Assembly (NCBI GenBank): GCA_016210785.1
Contig: JACQTN010000402.1
Location: 1 to 10,776 of the forward strand
Direction: 5' to 3'
Length of the DNA: 10,776 nt
DNA from: Armatimonadota bacterium
Lineage (GTDB): Bacteria; Sysuimicrobiota; Sysuimicrobiia; Sysuimicrobiales; JACQTN01
Part shown: piece by piece, positions 7,218-10,776 of the stretch
Position numbering within the stretch: the stretch's first letter is position 1
Layout of the letters: each line of letters starts with the position of its first letter
Notes under the pieces: generated by a model
Told to the model about the DNA's origin: nothing
Database searches by the model: none
Seen by the model: the letters and a program-made list of their open reading frames with translations, nothing else
Made by a program: the position numbers and the translations under genes

Positions 7218-9674
7218 TCACGCCTCCCGCCGCCGCCGGCGCCGCGTCCATACGCGCAGGGCCAGCCCCGTCCAGACGGCCGCGCCGAGCGCGCTGATCG
7301 CCAGCGCGGCCCACAGCCCCCGGGGCCGGTAGGTGAAGACGACCTCATGCTCGCCGGACGGCACCGAGACGGCCCGGAAGGCGTAGTTGGCGCGGAGGAT
7401 CCGGGTCTCGCGCCCGTCAACGGTGGCGGTCCACCCCGGATAGTAGGGATCGGAGACCACCAGGATGGCTGGTCCCGGCGACCGCACACGGAAGACCACC
7501 CGGTTGGGCGAGGAGACCTGCTCGACCGCCCGCGGCGCGGCGCCCGGCACCGGGGGGCCCGCGGGCTTCTGCGGCACCTCTTCCAGCACCACCGTCGTGC
7601 GCGGATCGAAGGCACGGCTGCGCATGACCGGCAGGACGTTGCCCCGATCCGTCACCACCACGCGGGTCACCAGATAGCCGTGAGGGAGCGCGTGGGGATT
7701 TTCGCTGATGGTGATGGAGGAGGTGCGATATCGTATGCGGTACGGCGGTGGCAAGGGGGCAAGGGATGCCATGTAGCGCGCTCCCAGGAAGTCCAGCAGC
7801 TTCGATGTGGGGGCGACGCGAAGTTCTTCGAGGACGGCGGAGAGGTATCTGTCATACGAAGTCAGGATGACCCCTTCCAATCCCACCGTGCTGCTGGCGC
7901 CGACCATCAGGCTGACGTTGGGCACCAGCAGGTTCCTGGCCGCAGCGATGTAGGCGCCGCCCGGCGGGCCGAAGTTGTGAATGAATCCCAGGGTCCGGTG
8001 CCGCTCGTTCTGCAGCGCTTCCTCCAGCGGGCCGAGACGCTGGCCGGGCGGACCCTCCAGCAGCACCGATTCCACGGGAGCGGGCTCGCGCAGCGGGATG
8101 CGGGGCGCCGTGGGGTTCAGCGGGCGCGCGAACAACAACAGGTCGGCCGCGGTGATCGCCACCACGCCGGCCGCCAGGGCCTGCCGCGTCAACCGTCCCC
8201 TGGCGTGGGCGGCGACCAGCAGCAGGAGGGCGAGCAGGACCGCGGCGCTGGTCAGGACGCTCATCCACACCACCGCGGAGGCGGCGGCCGTGACCTGGCC
8301 AGCGAGTCTCTGCAGCGCCAGAAAGGGAAGGATCTTCGCCACAGCCTCGTGGACGCTGGCCGGTGCGCCCGGTCCCCCAACGCGCGTCAGCAGGCACGCC
8401 GCCGCCAGCACGCCGGCGGCGCCCATGGCGGTGTGGGCCGGCCGCCTGCCCTCGGCGCCCAGAAGGTGATCCAGACCCCGGGCCGCCACCGTCGCAACGG
8501 CGAAGGTGGAGATAATCAGGAAGCGCGCCGGCACGCGAAACAGGCCCAGCACCGGGAAGATCCGCACGGCCGCGGGGTAGACGGGGGTATTGTCTCCCAG
8601 AGCCAGGACCAGCGCGGCCGCCGCCATGATGCCCATCCCGACCGCCCACCGGTCGCGCCCGGCCACCGCCGTCGCGGCGAGCGCCAGCGTGGCGGCCCCC
8701 ACGTAGCCGGCCATCTCGTGGTAGTTCCAGGCACCCCAGTAGACGACCTCCGGGTTCCCGAAGAGGTTGGGGACCAGAATGGAGAGCACGTGCGGCCACT
8801 CCAGCCGAAACGTGAAGATGCTGCCCGGCACAAATCCCAGCCGGACAGACTGCCGGGCCAGCACGGCGACCGGGATCAGGTAGATCGCGGCGATGACCGC
8901 CGCGGCGGCGGCGCTCCCCCCGATTGCCGCGAGGCGACGGAGTACCTGCCGGGCGCCGGGCCGGTGCGCCGCCACCACGATAGCGTACCCCGCGATCGCC
9001 ACGCCGGTGATGACCACCGTCTGCGGAGAGGCGGCCAGGATCTGCATGGCGAGAGCGCCCGCCAGCCAGAGGTAGTTCTCGCGTCGGCCGGTCACCAGCG
9101 CGCGGTGCGCGAAGAGCATGATGAGAGGGATCCAGGGAAACGTATGGAGCTGCGCCACCTTCGGGGTCTGCGCGATCACCGGACCGCTGAGCATGAAGGC
9201 GAGCCCTGCCACCGCGGCTGCGGGTCGGGAGCAGCCCTGCTCGCGGGCGAACAGGAAGGTCCACCACCCGGTCGCAAAGACGTGAGCCGCCAGGCTCCAT
9301 GCCGTGGCCCGGTCCACCGGGAGCACCAGGTAGATCAGGTTGGGAGGGTAGGCCAGGCCGATGAGCGGATGCCCCAGGACGGGTATGCCCGAGAACAGAT
9401 GGGGATTCCACAGCGGGATGGTGCCCTGCTGGATGGCTGAGGTGATGAACGAGTAGTGCGGGTAATAGTACAGCAACAGGTCGCCGTAGTACAGCATCCT
9501 GTTCCCAAACAGCGGCTCCCAGAACAGGAGCAGCACGGCAGCCAGGAGCGCGGCTGGCGCCCACAGGCGCGCCAGGCCCGCGCGCGGCGGAGGTGGCGCC
9601 GGATGGCACGGGGCGTCCGTCGCGGGACGGGGGGAGGGATCGGACTGCATCAGCGGACGATCCGCTGGGATCAT
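7218..9674 (-). CDS. YfhO-family multi-pass membrane protein
   Basis: The 818-residue product resembles YfhO-family proteins (PF09586), large membrane proteins related to GT-C glycosyltransferases and linked to decoration of cell-envelope polymers. The N terminus is short and Pro-rich (1-36), then TM1 (about 37-57) leads into M60-L-Y-Y-G-D65-L-L-L-Y-Y-Y-P-H, where D65 matches the conserved acidic residue after the first helix, and P-L-W-N-P-H-L-F-S-G-I-P. Many hydrophobic helices fill the first two-thirds. A soluble beta-rich C-terminal part contains Y-Y-P-G-W-T-A-T-V-D-G, a family hallmark. A last helix (about 787-808) ends in six arginines, placing the tail in the cytoplasm. The ATG at 9674 has GAGGG about 10 nt upstream. 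The gene ends 1 nt before the FAD oxidoreductase gene. Sugar substrate and acceptor are unknown. Confidence 0.85.
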   Translation of the reverse strand: MIPADRPLMQSDPSPRPATDAPCHPAPPPPRAGLARLWAPAALLAAVLLLFWEPLFGNRMLYYGDLLLYYYPHYSFITSAIQQGTIPLWNPHLFSGIPVLGHPLIGLAYPPNLIYLVLPVDRATAWSLAAHVFATGWWTFLFAREQGCSRPAAAVAGLAFMLSGPVIAQTPKVAQLHTFPWIPLIMLFAHRALVTGRRENYLWLAGALAMQILAASPQTVVITGVAIAGYAIVVAAHRPGARQVLRRLAAIGGSAAAAAVIAAIYLIPVAVLARQSVRLGFVPGSIFTFRLEWPHVLSILVPNLFGNPEVVYWGAWNYHEMAGYVGAATLALAATAVAGRDRWAVGMGIMAAAALVLALGDNTPVYPAAVRIFPVLGLFRVPARFLIISTFAVATVAARGLDHLLGAEGRRPAHTAMGAAGVLAAACLLTRVGGPGAPASVHEAVAKILPFLALQRLAGQVTAAASAVVWMSVLTSAAVLLALLLLVAAHARGRLTRQALAAGVVAITAADLLLFARPLNPTAPRIPLREPAPVESVLLEGPPGQRLGPLEEALQNERHRTLGFIHNFGPPGGAYIAAARNLLVPNVSLMVGASSTVGLEGVILTSYDRYLSAVLEELRVAPTSKLLDFLGARYMASLAPLPPPYRIRYRTSSITISENPHALPHGYLVTRVVVTDRGNVLPVMRSRAFDPRTTVVLEEVPQKPAGPPVPGAAPRAVEQVSSPNRVVFRVRSPGPAILVVSDPYYPGWTATVDGRETRILRANYAFRAVSVPSGEHEVVFTYRPRGLWAALAISALGAAVWTGLALRVWTRRRRRREA
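7223..7228 (-). promoter_or_regulatory. Ribosome binding site deciding the GTG start of the oxidoreductase
   Basis: GGGAGG on the minus strand lies within the last codons of the YfhO-type gene, 6 nt before the GTG at 7216. It fixes the oxidoreductase start and implies that ribosomes finishing the membrane protein reinitiate on the next gene. Confidence 0.7.
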
Positions 9675-9695
9675 CGATGTCGCACCCTCGCGAAA

Positions 9696-9711
9696 CCGGA
9701 GAATTCTCCGG
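9696..9711. promoter_or_regulatory. Perfect 16-bp palindrome, possible operator
   Basis: CCGGAGAATTCTCCGG is fully self-complementary and ends exactly there; flanking bases do not pair. It sits 22 bp before the YfhO-type start and about 63 bp upstream of the coxG-side -35 hexamer, in a divergent intergenic region. A dimeric repressor or activator site is plausible, more likely for the minus-strand operon because of its distance. No regulator gene is in the window. Confidence 0.45.
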
Positions 9712-9773
9712 AGGCGGGGACCAACCCTGCGCGCCAGCCGGTGACCACGGACATCGTCCTGCGCCGTGTTCGA

Positions 9774-9803
9774 TTGACACGCGCGGAGCGTGCTTCCTAT
9801 AAT
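9774..9803 (+). promoter_or_regulatory. Consensus sigma-70-type promoter for the coxG-coxS operon
   Basis: TTGACA (9774-9779) and TATAAT (9798-9803) both match the housekeeping consensus exactly, with an 18-bp spacer. Transcription would start near 9810, giving a leader of about 33 nt before the coxG-like ATG. Such a perfect match in very GC-rich DNA is unlikely by chance. It suggests strong or constitutive expression unless a repressor acts nearby. Confidence 0.85.
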
Positions 9804-9842
9804 GAAGATTGCGCCTTTTACCTACTCTCACCGAGGCCTGAT

Positions 9843-10286
9843 ATGAAGATGGAAGGCACGTACACCCTTGCCGCCGCCCGCGATCGCGTCTGGAAAGCCC
9901 TCAACGACCCCGATGCGCTGGCCCGCTGCGTGCCGGGCTGCAAGGACCTGCAGCCCGCGGGCACGGACGTCTTCAAGGCCACCCTGGAGGTAGGCGTCGG
10001 CCCCGTCCGGGGCACCTTCCAGGGGAAGATCCAGATCGCCGAGCGCGTGGCACCCGAGCGCATCACCCTCAGGGTGGAGGGCGGCGGCGCGCCCGGAACC
10101 ATCCGGGCCGAGGGTGCCCTCCGCCTCACGGAGCAGGACGGCCAGACAGCCGTCAACTACGTCGGCGAGGCGCAGGTGACCGGTCTCATCGCCAGCGTGG
10201 GCCACCGGATGATCGGCGGTGTCGCCCGCATGCTGGCCGAGCAGTTCTTCAAGGCGCTGGAACAGGAGGTCACCCGCCCGGCCTGA
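9843..10286 (+). CDS. coxG: CoxG-like SRPBCC protein (CO dehydrogenase subunit G family)
   Basis: The 147-residue product is a CoxG family (PF06240) SRPBCC-fold protein. The family N terminus is clear: M3-E-G-T-Y-T-L, then R13-D-R-V-W-K-A-L-N-D-P-D (13-24) and C29-V-P-G-C33. CoxG proteins accompany molybdenum CO dehydrogenases and related hydroxylases; a recent report describes CoxG as a quinone-binding protein linking the enzyme to the respiratory chain. This copy has only the core domain, without the C-terminal extension found in some CoxG proteins. The ATG at 9843 is preferred over the ATG at 9849 because GAGG at 9833-9836 lies 6 nt before it. A consensus promoter lies just upstream, and the iron-sulfur subunit gene follows after 53 nt, so both belong to one operon. 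The symbol denotes family; the substrate of the associated enzyme is not known to be CO. Confidence 0.87.
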   Translation: MKMEGTYTLAAARDRVWKALNDPDALARCVPGCKDLQPAGTDVFKATLEVGVGPVRGTFQGKIQIAERVAPERITLRVEGGGAPGTIRAEGALRLTEQDGQTAVNYVGEAQVTGLIASVGHRMIGGVARMLAEQFFKALEQEVTRPA

Positions 10287-10324
10287 GGCGGCGCCGGAGC
10301 CCTGTCTGCGTTCAATCTTCGTGC

Positions 10325-10332
10325 AGGAGGTG
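10325..10332 (+). promoter_or_regulatory. Strong ribosome binding site of the iron-sulfur subunit gene
   Basis: AGGAGGTG is a full match to the anti-Shine-Dalgarno complement and lies 7 nt before the ATG at 10340. It confirms the start of a gene that runs off the window. Confidence 0.8.
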
Positions 10333-10339
10333 AAAGCGC

Positions 10340-10776
10340 ATGGGGATTCCCATCACGGTGACCGTCAACGGCGTCACCCACAAGCATGAGGTGGAGCCCC
10401 GGCTGCTCCTGGTCTACTACCTGCGGGACGTTCTCGGTCTGACCGGGACCCACATCGGCTGCGACACCACCAACTGCGGGACCTGCACTATCATGCTCGA
10501 CGGCAAAGCCGTGAAGTGCTGCACCATCCTGGCCGCGCAGGCCGATGGCGGGAACATCCTGACCGTCGAGGGGCTGGCGAAGGATGGGCAGCTCCATCCC
10601 ATCCAGCAGGGCTTCTGGGAGAAGCACGGCCTCCAGTGCGGCTTCTGCACGCCGGGCATGATCCTGGCGGCCCACCAGCTCCTCACGCGGTATCCCAACC
10701 CCTCCGAGGAGCTCATCCGCCACCAGCTGGAGGGCAACCTCTGCCGCTGCACCGGGTACCACAACATCGTGAAGGC
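10340..10776 (+). CDS. coxS: [2Fe-2S] small subunit of a molybdenum hydroxylase (partial)
   Basis: The first 145 residues are present; the gene is cut by the window end. The family's usual length is about 155-170, so little is missing. It carries two [2Fe-2S] clusters that pass electrons from the molybdenum site to FAD. The N-terminal ferredoxin-like cluster uses C41, C46, C49 and C61 in the C-x4-C-x2-C-x11-C pattern, and the C-terminal cluster uses C100, C103, C135 and C137 (CGFC and CRC). C60 beside C61 replaces the usual Ser and gives a Cys-Cys pair. The ATG at 10340 follows a very strong ribosome site. It shares an operon with the coxG-like gene; medium (FAD) and large (Mo) subunit genes are expected to the right. 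It could equally be the small subunit of a xanthine or other aromatic-substrate hydroxylase. Confidence 0.93.
   Translation, partial: MGIPITVTVNGVTHKHEVEPRLLLVYYLRDVLGLTGTHIGCDTTNCGTCTIMLDGKAVKCCTILAAQADGGNILTVEGLAKDGQLHPIQQGFWEKHGLQCGFCTPGMILAAHQLLTRYPNPSEELIRHQLEGNLCRCTGYHNIVK

Noticed and set aside
7217..7615. N-terminal extension of the FAD oxidoreductase
   Set aside because: The extra 133 codons overlap the YfhO-type gene out of frame and are Arg/Ser/Pro-rich. The FAD-binding motif begins right after the GTG at 7216, which has a good ribosome site.
7080..9440. 786-codon plus-strand frame opposite the YfhO-type gene
   Set aside because: No recognisable motif, biased composition, and entirely antisense to a well-supported membrane protein gene.
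7852..9831. 659-codon minus-strand frame overlapping the YfhO-type gene
   Set aside because: It lacks hydrophobic segments and family motifs; it is an out-of-frame reading of the same DNA.
9456..9842. Upstream extension of the coxG-like frame
   Set aside because: It would overlap the divergent gene and the promoter. The family N terminus and ribosome site place the start at 9843.

Overview
This is a high-GC bacterial window, with strong third-position G/C bias and no introns. It has Shine-Dalgarno-type ribosome sites, GTG starts and one textbook sigma-70-type promoter. No rRNA, tRNA, insertion sequence or CRISPR array is visible. The mix of several xanthine dehydrogenase/CO dehydrogenase-type molybdenum hydroxylase genes, a YfhO-type membrane protein and a HEPN/nucleotidyltransferase pair suits an uncultivated soil or sediment lineage (for example Chloroflexota- or Rokubacteria-like). 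The sequence alone does not settle the taxonomy, so this is a guess.

Left block (1-4886). Two minus-strand genes encode a DUF2877/AllH-family protein (18-1058) and a large molybdopterin-binding subunit of the xanthine dehydrogenase/CoxL superfamily (1203-3545). The hydroxylase carries a form-II-like loop (PYRGAGR), so it should not be called a proven CO dehydrogenase. Divergent from it, 48 bp away, is an MFS transporter (3594-4886). Together they look like an uptake-plus-oxidation module for an unknown small molecule. The AllH homologue hints at purine-derived or carbamoyl-nitrogen chemistry, which is inference. The gap between the two minus-strand genes holds short repeat units and an inverted repeat. 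A related repeat appears to sit inside the DUF2877 reading frame itself.

Middle block (4887-5779). A compact plus-strand pair, HEPN protein then MNT nucleotidyltransferase, overlaps by 34 nt. This is the organisation of HepT/MntA-type toxin-antitoxin modules. The HEPN protein lacks the tyrosine that is AMPylated in the characterised HepT.

Right-middle block (5780-9674). A minus-strand operon of a YfhO-family multi-pass membrane protein and an FAD-dependent amine-oxidase/UDP-galactopyranose-mutase-like oxidoreductase, separated by 1 nt, probably acts in cell-surface glycan or lipid-linked sugar metabolism.

Right end (9675-10776). A 168-bp divergent intergenic region holds a perfect 16-bp palindrome and a consensus TTGACA-N18-TATAAT promoter. 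The promoter drives coxG-like and coxS-like genes, and the second is cut by the window end. This is the front of a second molybdenum hydroxylase operon whose medium and large subunits probably lie beyond position 10776.
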